Shown in pieces: positions 1-22,959 of a DNA stretch of 64,000 bases. The notes beneath the pieces were generated by a model. That model was not told where the DNA came from and searched no databases. It saw nothing but the letters and a program-made list of their open reading frames with translations. Where the stretch lies: assembly GCA_963931865.1 (NCBI GenBank), contig OZ007510.1:12673981-12737980 (forward strand), written 5' to 3'. Both the position numbers and the translations under genes were made by a program. How positions within the stretch are numbered: the stretch's first letter is position 1; each line of letters opens with the position of its first letter. Source of the DNA: Axinella damicornis (taxonomy: Eukaryota > Porifera > Demospongiae > Axinellida > Axinellidae).

Positions 1-109
1 ACATTTGTGTTCACTGTGTGTTTTGCTGGGGTTAGTTCTGTAGAAGACCAACCCACTTGCCTGACGAGTGTATACCGCCTGTGTTGATGCATTTGTGGAG
101 AGTGGGAGA

Positions 110-345
110 CCAGACAGAGGAAGGGAAGGAGGGAGGGATGAGGGAGGGAGAGAGGGAGGGAGGGAGGGAGGGAGGGAGGGAGAGAGGGAGGGGGAAGGAG
201 GGAGGGAGAGGGAGGGAAGGAAGGAGGGGGAGGGAGGGAAGGAGGGGGAGGGAGGGAAGGAGGGGGAGGGAGGGAAGGAGGGGGAGGGAGGAAGGGAGGG
301 GGAGGGAGAGGCGAGGGGAGGGGAAGGGAAGGAGTGAGGGAGGGG
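110..345. repeat. (GGGA)n-type purine-rich simple repeat
   Basis: The stretch is almost entirely G and A on the + strand, built from GGGA and GGGAGGAAGG units. The open frames across it encode only Gly/Arg/Glu or Pro/Ser/Leu low-complexity peptides and are not genes. It lies downstream (3') of the PRPSAP-like gene. Confidence 0.9.
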
Positions 346-1065
346 GAACACAAAAGTAATGTATGTACCAGAACAGACCAAGTGTCACATTAGTACCTTT
401 CCAGTTGGCAGGGTGGAGAGCTCAGCATCAATCACAGTATACTCACTGATCTGTGAAGACATCACAGTATATCACTATATGCACGATCATCATTCTATGC
501 TTATCTATGCCAAGAGGATTAAATCGAAATTCTGAGATATTTTAACTGAAGACCTGCATACGAGCAACTAAGCCTGGGCCCACATGCACCACCAATTCTG
601 CACGGTACCACCTTGTGCATGCAGCAGCTATAGGGTATAAGAGAGCTGGCTGCAACACCTGATAGATATGGTTACAGCAGCCCATGCAGTTCTAACCTGT
701 CTCTCCAAGGCTGCTAGCTTCTCTTGCAGAAGTCGAAGCTGACCTGGGCCAGCTACTGCCATAACATAAATTAAGCCTGAAGATGGGCGGGGTCTTTCTT
801 AATTCATTATTACGTCATGATAGTTAATGATAGCCTCGTTCCCAGGCTAACCTGGGAACGAGGCTAAATTATTGATACATAAATTATTACGTCATGATAA
901 TTATTGATATGTACATAAAAATAATACCATGATGTATATTGAATACATGTGATTTATGATAATAAAAAAACCCACTGCTGGGATGAGGTTACTTTTACAT
1001 GCTACACTACACATGGGTATTATAGTTACTGCAAAGAAAGATGATATTATTGCAATGACACATTT
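346..1065. other. Intergenic, no gene seen; small palindrome at 831-866
   Basis: I see no coding signal here. Positions 831-866 form a 36-bp palindrome beginning TAGCCTCGTTCCCAGG and ending in its complement. It is the minimal form of the inverted-repeat family described elsewhere in the window. Similar ATTACGTCATGATA-type sequence lies on both sides of it. Confidence 0.6.
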
Positions 1066-11272
<10,207 letters not shown>

Positions 11273-11438
11273 ACTACGTCAGTAATCAAAGGGTTAAAGG
11301 TGTAACCACGCCCATATATGAAGTCTCATTCAAGTTCGTACTCTGAGCATGGGAATGGGATCAAAGGGTAAATAAATCACGTGGGAACCAGCTGTTTAGG
11401 AACGTGGTCAGATCAAGGGCCAAGGGTCGTTCAGAGAG
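11273..11438. promoter_or_regulatory. Bidirectional promoter between PRPSAP-like gene and AIMP2
   Basis: Only 166 bp separate the two divergent start codons. The interval holds a CACGTG E-box (11378-11383), a CCACGCCC box near 11310 and two copies of TCAAAGGGT. No TATA box is evident. A shared promoter is inferred from the spacing; the transcription starts themselves are not visible. Confidence 0.6.
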
Positions 11439-12230
11439 ATGGCAGCCCCAAGCTTTTTGGATCCCCCACCAATGTACCGTGTACGGCCGTACTTTGATAT
11501 CAAGAAGGTGAAGCTCCCGGACTGCATGTACATGATGAAGCCCATCCATCAGCTGCCGGGCATGAAGACGGGGAAGGCAGATGAGGTGAACACTTGCATG
11601 GTCTTGTAGCTGACATTTTCATGTCATTCACTCGCAGACATGGCTCCAGCTGTGTACTTGAGGATGAGCGAATGACTGTGTTTACCCAGTAAGGTAATCT
11701 TGCGAACCAGACGCTTTTTCCTGTTTGGGGGTGTGAAAAAGTGTCTGGCCCGCAAGACTACCAGTAAGGGAGTACAGTAGGAGATTTCCGGACCCCAGGT
11801 TTCAATCTCTAGTGGTATGTTAACAATGGTACATCGTCAGAACGTTCTATGGTAGGGTATGCAAGTATACTGCTGAAGGAGTGAATGTGAGAGCTGTGAT
11901 GTGCCATGTCTGGTAATACCCTACTGTCCGGAAATGTCCTCCCTTACTGTAGCTCAGTGGTCTGTTTGATAAGCAACAAGCAACAATTACTAAGGTGAAG
12001 TGCTGGGTTAGCAGACAAGCTATCATTGGGCGTTCAAGAACAAGGTAGACACTAATATAAGTAGCACTTCAACTGTTCCTTGCTACCTTTCTGACGAGTT
12101 GGGAATTCCAGCTCAACTATTAATGAGTCAACTGTGGGTGCTACAAGATTACAGTAAGCACAGGGGCAGATCTTGGGGGGGGGGGAGCATGCACCCATCC
12201 CCTAGTCTCATTCCAAGACCATTTTTGTCC

Positions 12231-12266
<36 letters not shown>

Positions 12267-15200
12267 ATCCACACTAGTGCAAACTGTGGAATTCTTTACA
12301 CACATGAGCATGGAAGTAGAAATTCAGTGGAAGTACAGTGCAAAGTATGAAGTTGTTATGAAAGCTCTTCGTGATGACTGAAATGATGGTGGAAGAATCG
12401 TGGTTCTCAAAGCTCAGAAGGCCTCCAGACGCTGTCTTATGCAGTGTGGCCGCAGCAATGGCAGATTGCTTCCACCGGCCCTGCAGAACCCCCCCCCCCC
12501 CCCCCCCCCCCCCCATGAATTCCTAAATCCGTTCCTGAAGCGTGTGCTTGTCATGCACACAGGGAATCGTGTTCCTTTCTCATCTGGTGGATCACGGGGA
12601 TGACAGACAGCTGAAAATAAACACACGTTTTATGAAAGGCAAGAGAAAAAAAACCACACTGGAGTGGAATGTAAACAGATTCTACACAGGCAATAACAGC
12701 GTGATCAGATATTGCCAGGGTGGGGTATATGTAGCCTCAGTCCCAGGCTCTCTCCACGAACCCGAGGGAGAGAGCCTGGGAACGAGGCTACGGTGTGGAA
12801 GTAGCTGGCTCGTGGATCCTGGGAAATAGAGTGCACTTGAGGGAGTGATTGTCCTGGGGGGGCCAACTCCATATGTTTCTGTCTGTCGTAGTGGTGGTGT
12901 CTGTCTTAGGAGACTCAGCTGATTATCCTCAGGGAGTGATTGGCTTTGCAACAGAATAATTGTCTCAATGCACCTGTAGCCTTGTACCCAGGCCAGGGGT
13001 GAGAAGGCCTGGGAACGGCGCTAATGCAGCAGTAATACCCTTTTCTCCATGTTAGTCTGTGTCTGTGACCCATTCTACAGTGTATGGGAATGAGACTGGA
13101 TTTGTACTTTCCATACCTATAAGCCATTGGCTCGGCACTGAGATTACATACATGTTCCATACCCGTAGGACACAGGCTCAGCACTGAAGGTTATGTCCAT
13201 ATTCCACACCCATAGGGCACAGGTTCGGCACTGAGCTACCTGGAGAAGCGTCAGGAGTGGGTGCTTTCGCAGGTGGGCCGACTGCAGGAGAGGGTGAGGG
13301 CCCTCGGACAGCGGCTGGGGATCAGCCCCGCAGACATTGGCATTATTCAGCAGGTTCGGTGTTGTGGTGCTGTGTGAACTTATGGATTCTTGACAACATA
13401 GTTATGTCTTGGGTGAATAGTTTAACTACAGGTGTATGTACCAGATAAAAAAAACCTCTGTGCCCATACACGCTTCCCTCCTCACATGTGTATGCATGCA
13501 CTAACATGTATACCCTTCCCACATCCATACCCCCCAAACACACCCACCCACCCACCCACACCCTGTCCACCCCCCCCCCCCCCCCCCCCCCCCCCCACAC
13601 TCACCACCTACCAGGCAACCTCTGGAGGCACCATCCAAGACGTGGTGGTCAGCTGCCCACCCTCCTCCCCTCCCTACGCCCTCCTCACCCTCTACCAGTA
13701 CATCAGCCAGAGGGTGCCAGCCACTTGCCAGGTCCACGTGCACTCCTCGGCAACGCAGACTGCTTCTGAGGACATGAGGAGATTCTTCAGCAGGATGGAG
13801 TGTGCCCCTAGTCCAAAGCTCAAAATCACCCTTGTTTGGAAGTCAGGTGATAGTCCGTGTGCCTTAGTATCATAGGAAAGAAAAAAACTGAAATGACTAG
13901 TCCATCACCTCTCAAAACAACAAAGAAACAAGAAGGGGAATTACCATTACCCATCCTCATTCCCATCCCATCCCTGAATGGGATGGGAATGAGGATGGGT
14001 AAAGGCATTTCCCCTTGTTTCTTTGAAGTTGGAATAGGACTGGACATCACTTCATTTTTCAGAGAAAAGTTTCTTTGTTAGTTTTTAGAAATACATTGAT
14101 TAGGGTGACTTTGTAGGAGCACATGTGTCCCCAGAGGGGGGAGGGGAGCGTGTCTCTGCTCCCAGTCAGCTTCATATCCCAGCCTTCCTGTACCTCCTAT
14201 GTGCTCCCTCCACTTATGAGCTTGGAACGCACAATAGCTATTAAGCTAATACACGGTGCATACCCACATACATGTACTTAAACTATTTCAACCTAGATCT
14301 GGTTCGAGCGGAGACAGGGCTGGGAACAATTGGAGCCCATATAAAATTACGGTTAGTACAGCCAAGCCTCATCCGCAGACCAGGTGTGCCGTCACGTTCT
14401 TTGTACTCCACCTGCCTGGCCTGTACATCAAGTTCCTCGTCACTCGATTCTGGTATAGTAGAGCTGGGAGTTTGAGTCTTCTGCGGCCTTGTCACGGCTC
14501 TTCTTTTCCGGCATACCACGGGCGTCCATCCTCCTGACCCATCCTCAGCAGAGACCCCAGGTACATCATCTCTCATCTCATATTTTATGGTGTTACAGGA
14601 AGTTAGGTCTAGCTCTGGAGCGTGATGGTCCTTGGAGTGTTCAGGCTGCTCCTGCTGCTGGTGAGCATCTGGGTGGTCATTACTTAGAATACCGTCCTCA
14701 GCGTTGCTGGAAGGATCGCTGTCATCAGACTTCGCACCAACAGATGGTATATTCATGACAACTGGACAACTTGGGGAACCTCCACTTGCCAATGGGTGAA
14801 CAGGCTGCTTACGACGTCGCCTTCGTCGTTTCTTGGACACCAGTGCTTGATGCGGGGCTGGCCAGAATAGCGAGTACGAAAACCCAGCATAAGACTGTCG
14901 CGAAAGCTTGTTCTCTTGCAGTTGGATGCACACTGAAAGTGGCATGCCAACGTCCTTAAGACGAGCAAAGTAGCCCTCCACAACGGAGACACAAATACGT
15001 GGTTCAGCCGCCATTTTTTTCAATTTTTCATTCATTAAATTGTGGCAGGCAATTTTGTGAGCCCAGATCTCTTGCTACTGTAGGCACTCTAATTATGCGT
15101 CGCTCAAAAAATATTCATTTTTGAAATGCAATGCAACAATAGAAATTCGGTCAGCCAAACGGTGACGCACGATTAGAAAACACCTCGCTAGGTATTAAAG

Positions 15201-18200
15201 TCATTTGAGTGTGGACAAGCCTATTGCATAGCGGTCGTGTTTGTTCCGGTTGTCGCTGCCTTTTCTCCTATGCTGTGCTCCCTCCGGGGCACAGAATACA
15301 TAAGTGAGTTGCTTTCTCATACCTTCACTGATATCCCAGCCATAATAATCGCTACTGTGTCTTTGTACATCATTGTTCACAGATGCACCCTCTTGGTGAC
15401 TGTACTGTGTGTGCTACAAGCTAGCTGCCATGCTGCCGTACCTTTATAATCGTGTTACGCAAATTAGTCCCCTGAGTGTGATGCATTATTGGTTTGAGAC
15501 ATTGAATTTTGACGCATAATTAGAGCACCTACATGCAGCATGACTGTGTATATAGAAGTCTTGCATGCAATAACAGGAAGTAATGACTGTATAATTAATT
15601 GGGAGGAATTTGTGTAGACATTCCTCCTTGTGTAAACTATATAGCAGCAGTTGATTTACACATAAACTTAGCACAGCCAGTGTGATGTAATTGTGATGTA
15701 ATCCATAAACACTTGTATTTTTTAGCAGTCATCCTACTGTACAGTCACTGTATAGTCATTTTCTCTAGTGCAGTGTCTATCATGCCCATATATGGCTCTC
15801 ATTGGAAATTGGCATTTAAAGCATCTTTGAGATGTGTCTGATGGTGCATCATTCAAAAGCTGTGAAGAGTGTGGAGCTTAGTCACTGCTGCACTGAGCTA
15901 AACATAGGAATATTGATTAGGTAATGGTGATGCAATATGGTGCTTCTATTTTTAGCTCAGCATAAGCACTAAGTTCCTCAGAAGAGGCAGCAGAGTCTGA
16001 TAGTCTCACAGAAAGTCTGAGTCATCGTATTTGCAGAATGCCCATATTTGGTTAAGTCGGATGCCACTTCCTCAAGTGCTGAGTCAGCACACTAAGTCTG
16101 CTGTCTGCCGTTCTCCAGATGCGCCCACTTTGGGCCGCCACTACCTGTGCACAGTGTGTGCTGTATGACTTCTTGCCATAGCAACGGGTCTACCTGAATT
16201 TGATGGTAGTTGGTGGAAGTACATAGTTTGCAAGCTCTGGGAGAGTTCCTTCTGTTTCGGATGGTTCAGCATCAGGAGTAGAGTTCCACTAGTACCTCCA
16301 TACTTCAGGGATAATGTGTATGTATTAGACTGATACCGATACTAGTACTACAGTGTGGTAGGCCTATATTAGCCTCGTTCCCAGGCCCACACGCGAAACG
16401 CGGAAGTGGGCCTGGTGACACTTGGCAAAATTCCCGTATGTGCTGAGCTCAGCAGTCTTGATTTCGGGTAGGTGAATCACGTTCGTCCATTTCAAATTAC
16501 TGTGTAGTAATTACATTCTTTACCCCGTGAAAAGTGTAGCCGTTTGATAAAACCTCTGTTCTAGCCTTCAAAACTCACCTCTGGTCGCTCCTTGGCAAGG
16601 ACGTTCTACTTAGCCATCACCAACAGCTACCTTCCGCGTGATTTCGAATGCTTCCAAGTAAGGAATGTAATCGATTACGCAGTTATGCTGACTGTGCACA
16701 TATGGGAATTTTACCAAGTGTCACCAGGCCCTCTTCCGCGTTCCGCGTGAGGGCCTGGGTACGAGGCTAGGCCTATATTTACATACAGAGCAGGTTGGAC
16801 ACATTTTATGCGCACGTGACTATGCGCAGCGTTTGAACGGAGATGATTCTCAGGGAAAGCAACTCAAGGCTGTTACTAGGCTACTGTAAAGGTTCTGTCG
16901 TGACTCCTTGGTACTACCAAGGATGTGAATAAAACTGGCTAATCGACTGTAGTGTAAGCCAGATATCTGTGTGCATCATGTTTAGGTCTGAAATATTCTG
17001 TTGTTCATCCTGAGGTTAGAAGGCAGGTCAAAGAGCAGGTTGACTAGTGAGGAAGAGGGCCATCTTGGTCTTTTCAGGTTGCTGTGTGGTCTGTCAGAGT
17101 TGCATACAGGGTCCTCTATGTGGGATTTCTTGTAGTCATATTGAAAGCAAACTGTAAGGTTGTAAATATCCTGCCTTGGAGGAATCCCATGTATTTATTA
17201 GTGCTAATAGTAGTCTCGTTCCCAGTACGCGCGGAGGGTCTGGGAACGAGACTATGCTAATAGCTACATGTTTGCCAGTGTGGGTGCACCTGACCCTGCA
17301 ACTCCTGGCACTGACTGCGTATTTACATGCATGTGAACGCCAGGTACTTGCGGACTTCAACATAATTTTATAGAGCCTTGTGTGTGGTTGCCATGCATTG
17401 GAGTGTCTGGCTAGTTAGTGCCCTAATTTGTAGCATCAAAATGACTTTACCAATGGTGTATGGATTATTGCCGAGCGCATTAGTGTGAGGCTCTGAATGG
17501 GGGATATATCTCTCACTATGTACGTACGTACGTGGCACATATACGTACCGGAATATGTCACGCTTGGGAATGTTGCGGGTTTTCTGCTGGCCAATTGAGT
17601 TTTATTTGCTGTGAGGGCTCGACGGTGTGAGAACTACAACCTTGAGAAACAGATCAGTGGATGAGCGCGCGGTGCTCCAGGGCTTGCAGAGTTGGAGCAG
17701 CTACATATGGAGTCAAACAGCTACATATGGAGTCAAACAGTCGACATCTGTTTATACTGCAACTCCAATAATGTCACGCAGCCAGAGGCTAGGGTACAAG
17801 CAAGTAGGGCCTTCAGGGCTTGCAGAGCTAGAGCAGCTACATGTGGAGTCGAACAGTGAGTGTAATCGACACAGCTCCACACTCGCGAATTCACACTTAG
17901 CTAGAGATCTATCATACTCGTAAGCATGTGGCCAGTGCGGCCGCAGCGTGCGCGCAAGGCAATGTGGATATGTATTCCTAGTAATGGTGTACGAATTATA
18001 CAGTTAAGTCAACATCCAAATTGTTTTAAATCCATGGATCTAGTTAAACCTCCAGGCAATGATGTAATAATGACGTGATGACATGTTATGCACATAGCTT
18101 TGTACTTTCTCTTGCATCTTGAGTGTGACTGGCAAGTTGCTAATGTAAGGGAATAGCCCTTGCCTCACTCCTCCTGTGGCTCTCACTGTGGGACACTCTA

Positions 18201-19359
18201 TGGGATGGCTGTAGTGTGTTGGGAAGCTGGGTATGCTGTGTCTGATGCTGGCTTGTGGTCAATGTAGCGGACTTGTAGAAATCAGCAGTGTGCAGGTGCT
18301 CTCCTTGTCAGGTGGAAACTTTGGAATGTGGCATGCAGTATGGAACAGCAGTGTACCATATATAGAGCTAGCTGGCTATTGTGTTGGAAGCTAATGGTAT
18401 TCACATGGCATTGATGCTACACTGACTGTTTCAAGATATTTTGTCTCCTAGCATTTCCATATATAGTCGTCTGAGGGCTACAGCTTCTCACAATAAGCAT
18501 GCTTGTTGTAAGCTTGCATACTTTAGCTGTGTGACTGCACGATAGAACAAACCTCTGCTGCATATGACCTAATATGGTCTTGAATCTGAGCTTAGTATAC
18601 CTAGCCTATGAATTCCCTGCCATAATTCAACTGTGCATTGGACATTATTGGTTACAGTTGGACAATGCATTGTGCTGATGTGTCTCTTGGTGATTGTGCA
18701 TGAGCAGGCAGGGATGGTCTGATGGTATGAGCCATTGAGCATGTCAGATCTGCAACCCTGTGTACACAGAGGAAGTTATTGAAGTCCCTAGTAGACAGTC
18801 TATGAATGTAGTAATTGCTGGTATTTGGGTGTGGCAACAACTGTGGATATCATTCCTGGATGGCCACTCATCCATCATCCAACTGTGGATATCAATCCTG
18901 GATGGCCACTCTTCCATCATCATCTTCTTCATCTCCCCTCCAGAATCTGTATGTAGGTGTCCAACAATGGTGGTCTCTCCTCACAACCAGACTCCCGTTC
19001 AAGGCATTGCAAACATCGCTCGCTACTTATGTCGAGAGTTCTGTTCCAATCTGTACGAGGGGCTTGGCTGTGAAGAAGCACTAAAAATTGACAGTTGGTT
19101 GGATTCAGTTGCCGGTGTTCTGCTGTACGGTAGCTCCAAAGAGAAGGCGTCTGTCATGCGACGACTGAATTCCCACCTGGGATCAGGTAGCTACTTGGTG
19201 GGAGACTGTGTCACACTCGCGGATATTGTAGCATTTGCTACCATAAGCAGTGAGCCAGGACTGAAGCCCACCGCCAATGTGAAGGAGTGGCTGAAACGAT
19301 GCCAATCTCATTCTGAATTTGCTGTTCTTCCGTGCACTCTATCCTGTACTGACTCTTAG
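11439..19359 (+). CDS. AIMP2: Aminoacyl-tRNA synthetase complex-interacting multifunctional protein 2 (p38/JTV-1)
   Basis: Scaffold of the cytosolic multi-tRNA-synthetase complex (family knowledge). Exons 11439-11585, 13216-13353, 13615-13846 and 18944-19359 join with matching phases into 310 aa (human about 320). Order: N-terminal MYRVRPYF..LPDCMY block, which in other animals anchors lysyl-tRNA synthetase; heptad-rich coiled coil around residues 55-85 (EKRQEWVLSQVGRLQERV); GST-N-like region about 96-172 with VHSSA and LVWKS; GST-C-like region about 173-310 with GIANIARYL, IDSWLDS, SSKEKASVMRRLNS and GDCVTLADIVAFA. The acceptor of exon 3 follows a C27 run. The 5.1-kb intron 3 holds a foldback, an intronless ORF on the other strand and inverted-repeat elements. 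Confidence 0.93.
12233..12266. repeat. Poly-C tract (C34)
   Basis: Uninterrupted C run in AIMP2 intron 1, near an 11-base G run at about 12174. Confidence 0.95.
12489..12514. repeat. Poly-C tract (C26)
   Basis: Second long C run in AIMP2 intron 1, 220 bp after the first. Confidence 0.95.
12732..12790. mobile_element. 59-bp palindromic element, TAGCCTCxTTCCCAGG family
   Basis: Starts TAGCCTCAGTCCCAGGC and ends GCCTGGGAACGAGGCTA, with arms that also pair inward through CTCTCTCC/GGAGAGAG. No target duplication is visible here. A second short member, with slightly degraded ends, lies at about 12977-13022. Confidence 0.7.
13570..13596. repeat. Poly-C tract upstream of AIMP2 exon 3 acceptor
   Basis: C27 run 18 bases before the CAG acceptor at 13612-13614. 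It therefore forms the polypyrimidine tract of this intron. Confidence 0.9.
13878..14064. mobile_element. Foldback element in AIMP2 intron 3
   Basis: Two arms of about 90 bp pair (AACAAAGAAACAAGAAGGGG with CCCCTTGTTTCTTTG; CCCATCCTCATTCCCATCCC with its complement). No coding capacity. MITE-like. Confidence 0.65.
14283..15035 (-). CDS. Intronless hypothetical protein nested in AIMP2 intron 3
   Basis: A 250-codon open frame on the strand opposite AIMP2. A second ATG at 15014 sits in a better context (AAAATGGCGGC) and would give 243 aa. Visible parts: a short N-terminal block with FSYSLFWPAP, a basic KKRRRRRRK stretch at about residues 68-76 that could be a nuclear-localisation signal, a polar Asp/Ser/Gln-rich middle, a GGWTPVVCRKRR motif near residue 168, and a Ser/Thr/Asp-rich tail. 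I do not recognise the family. Its length and the lack of introns fit either a small nuclear host gene or an accessory ORF from a retroelement. No reverse transcriptase or transposase lies beside it. Confidence 0.45.
   Translation of the reverse strand: MNEKLKKMAAEPRICVSVVEGYFARLKDVGMPLSVCIQLQENKLSRQSYAGFSYSLFWPAPHQALVSKKRRRRRRKQPVHPLASGGSPSCPVVMNIPSVGAKSDDSDPSSNAEDGILSNDHPDAHQQQEQPEHSKDHHAPELDLTSCNTIKYEMRDDVPGVSAEDGSGGWTPVVCRKRRAVTRPQKTQTPSSTIPESSDEELDVQARQVEYKERDGTPGLRMRLGCTNRNFIWAPIVPSPVSARTRSRLK
16370..16769. mobile_element. 400-bp inverted-repeat element with 9-bp target-site duplication
   Basis: Ends are TAGCCTCGTTCCCAGGCCC and GGGCCTGGGTACGAGGCTA. The arms extend inward (GGTGACACTTGG..AAATTCCC mirrored by GGGAATTTTACCAAGTGTCACC). 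It is flanked on both sides by GGCCTATAT (16361-16369 and 16770-16778), a perfect 9-bp duplication. No protein is encoded. A 9-bp duplication is typical of Mutator-like elements (family knowledge). Confidence 0.85.
17211..17254. mobile_element. 44-bp inverted-repeat element with 9-bp target-site duplication
   Basis: Starts TAGTCTCGTTCCCAG and ends CTGGGAACGAGACTA, with only about 14 bp between the arms. Flanked by TGCTAATAG on both sides (17202-17210 and 17255-17263). It is essentially two termini joined together, yet it carries a perfect duplication. Confidence 0.85.
17685..17860. repeat. Short direct repeats
   Basis: GGAGTCAAACAGCTACATAT-type units of about 21 bp occur twice in tandem near 17698-17740. 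A longer motif (GGGCTTGCAGAG..GAGCAGCTACAT) recurs near 17815. No coding signal. Confidence 0.55.
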
Positions 19360-20280
19360 CACAGGATGTTTCCAATGATTATTGTGTACATGTAGGTATA
19401 TGAGATTTTTTTTGGAGGATTGTATAATCATTTCAGTTCCACTTCTGTGAATAGTACAACTCACAATAGTACCTTTGTAGTTACAGGCCAAAGTACTGAA
19501 ACTAGCCTCGTTCCCAGACCCCACCCAGCTATTCATCGCTTGCATCCATTATGTGGACTCCACCCACGGGCCACTGCAGTACAGCAAGTGACGAAAAGCT
19601 AGGAATGAGGCTAAGCATGCTTGAATCTTTGTAGCTTAAAAAAATTGAGTGATTAGAAAATAAAAGGGCTATAAGCAGTCAGCTGCACTCATTATATGTT
19701 GACCCCGCCCACAATATAATTATTATTCTTGGTAAAGTGCAGGAATTTGAGACGAGATTAAGTCACTCAAATTCCTGAGGTGTGCCAGACCCTCTGCATG
19801 TCTCAGGTGGATGGGGTCCGAGCACGAGGTCTAGACTAACCAAAATAGGATCGAGCAAGTCTAAAAACAATTCCTCTCCTTGTGCACCATTGATAGGCAA
19901 ACTCATTGGATTTTTTAAAGGCCAGTTTGGTTCCCAGACCTCGCCAGACGCAGAGGGTGGGTCTGGGCATGAGACCAGTGTGAGCAGGCTTAATCCTCAT
20001 GAAGGTGTCCAAATTGCAACTGGTGCCCCTTCTTTACTTAGTTGAAGCTGTGGGTTTCCACGACTACCTTGAGTATGGAAATTTAGGGCTCAGTTTCAGA
20101 CTTCTAGTGTATTTCCCAAGTCTGAATTTTCAGGGTACCATGTTCCTGGAGCCAGCAGCTCTGCTATGAGGAAGTGGGATCATCATAATTAGGCTCCACA
20201 ACTACAATGATCTCAGGTGTAGGTGAAGAACACAATAGCCCCAGCAGCGGAAACTAGGAAAACATGAGATTTTGTTGCTA
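19360..20280. other. AIMP2-actin intergenic region; inverted-repeat element at 19503-19613
   Basis: 19503-19613 starts TAGCCTCGTTCCCAG and ends GGAATGAGGCTA, with less perfect arms than other members and no clear duplication. The remainder shows no gene; 19790-19975 contains partial copies of the same ends (AGACCTCGCCAGACGC..GGTCTGGGCATGAGAC). Confidence 0.5.
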
Positions 20281-20287
20281 TAGTTGA

Positions 20288-20295
20288 TGACGTCA
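20288..20295. promoter_or_regulatory. CRE-like palindrome TGACGTCA upstream of actin
   Basis: Perfect CREB/ATF consensus about 330 bp upstream of the actin start codon. Its function is inferred from sequence only. Confidence 0.4.
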
Positions 20296-20312
20296 GAACA
20301 GCACCGTTTTTA

Positions 20313-20322
20313 CCTTATATGG
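20313..20322. promoter_or_regulatory. CArG box CCTTATATGG (SRF-type) upstream of actin
   Basis: Perfect CC(A/T)6GG match about 306 bp before the actin ATG. A near match, CCATATATAG, follows at 20423-20432. CArG boxes bound by serum response factor are the hallmark of animal actin promoters (established knowledge). Confidence 0.6.
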
Positions 20323-20432
20323 TGATGTAACAGTGCTGGGATGTTGCTTGCCCTGGATCCTGGAGGAGCTGTCTGAAATCACATTCCTCACTGCGCGTAT
20401 CACTATACCTTGGGTATTTTTGCCATATATAG

Positions 20433-21872
<1,440 letters not shown>

Positions 21873-22959
21873 GCAGCAAACCCCCCAAGCAACAAATGCC
21901 CTTTAGTTCTGCATCTTTTTGTGCAAACCAACTGCTGATTAGAATGCTTATCAGTTCAACATGAACTATAAGTAGTAAGTACGTGATCTGGTTTGTTGTT
22001 TGTGCACACATTCATCTGTTCGTATCATAGTCTTTGTTTTTATCCACAAAAAAAATGTTTGAGATTGCATATGAAATCAACTGTGCAAGTTCACGCAATA
22101 GCAGAGAACTTAAACTTCAACTTCTCCAGCCCCACCCACCCCTCAGCAGCAATATTGGCTTCCTTAGACCCACCCACCCCACAGCAGCAATATTGGTTTC
22201 CCTTGACCCACCCACTTCTCAAAAATCAATCAGCTCCACCCCCTTCCTGGATTCCTGTGGCCATGGGCCATATGCAGGGTACGGACAGGTTTACAAGTTG
22301 GGTGTGAGTGGAACGAAGCTAGTCGGTTTCCAGCGTGCAGCTAATAACACTTCAATTGAGGGGAATCAGGGGAATCATTCAAATACACAATCATGTATGT
22401 GGCTAGAGCTCCGTCCATATAATATGCCGAGTATATGCATGCCTTGTACACACAAGCACAATTATAGTATAGGTGTGGCCTCATGCTGCAGGCCATGTGT
22501 GGTCAGAAATTGTAAGATGCCAACTAACCGTATGTAGGTTGGAGATTTCACTAGTGCCGAAGCAGAAATTCATGGATTGATTTGCCCCCAGTCTTTGAGT
22601 GCCAGGCAACTAATCTGTCCAAGTAGGCCATAATCTCAGCTGTAATCATAATGGTGCATCCTGGCCAGCTGCCGTGTACAAGCATTTTTAGTAATCGACA
22701 CTACGCTGGCACAGTCAGCAGCTCGAACTTGACTCTTCATTGAGACAGTCGGCAATATATACATGGCTGCTTAAAGTTCATCTCCACAGTCAGCTGCAGC
22801 ATCTGAAAGATTACTCTTTCTAACGCCACTGTTGGTGCAAATAATTCCAGCCAATCCAGGAGAGAACACTGCTTATAGAGTTGCTAGTTTATCACACCCA
22901 CAATAAACCTGATGAGACTTTACTGGCGGCCATACAATAACGATTTCCAAATGTACAAA
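21873..22959. other. Convergent intergenic region between actin and RRN3
   Basis: Contains the actin 3' UTR and about 1 kb without a recognisable gene. Near 22125-22225 a CCCACCCACCCC-AGCAGCAATATTGG unit is repeated two to three times. Open frames through it are short and repetitive. Confidence 0.55.

Noticed and set aside
12400..13875. Overlapping Pro- or Gly-rich open frames in AIMP2 introns
   Set aside because: They run through C27-C34 tracts. Apart from the 13615-13846 part, which is AIMP2 exon 3, they show no conserved block.
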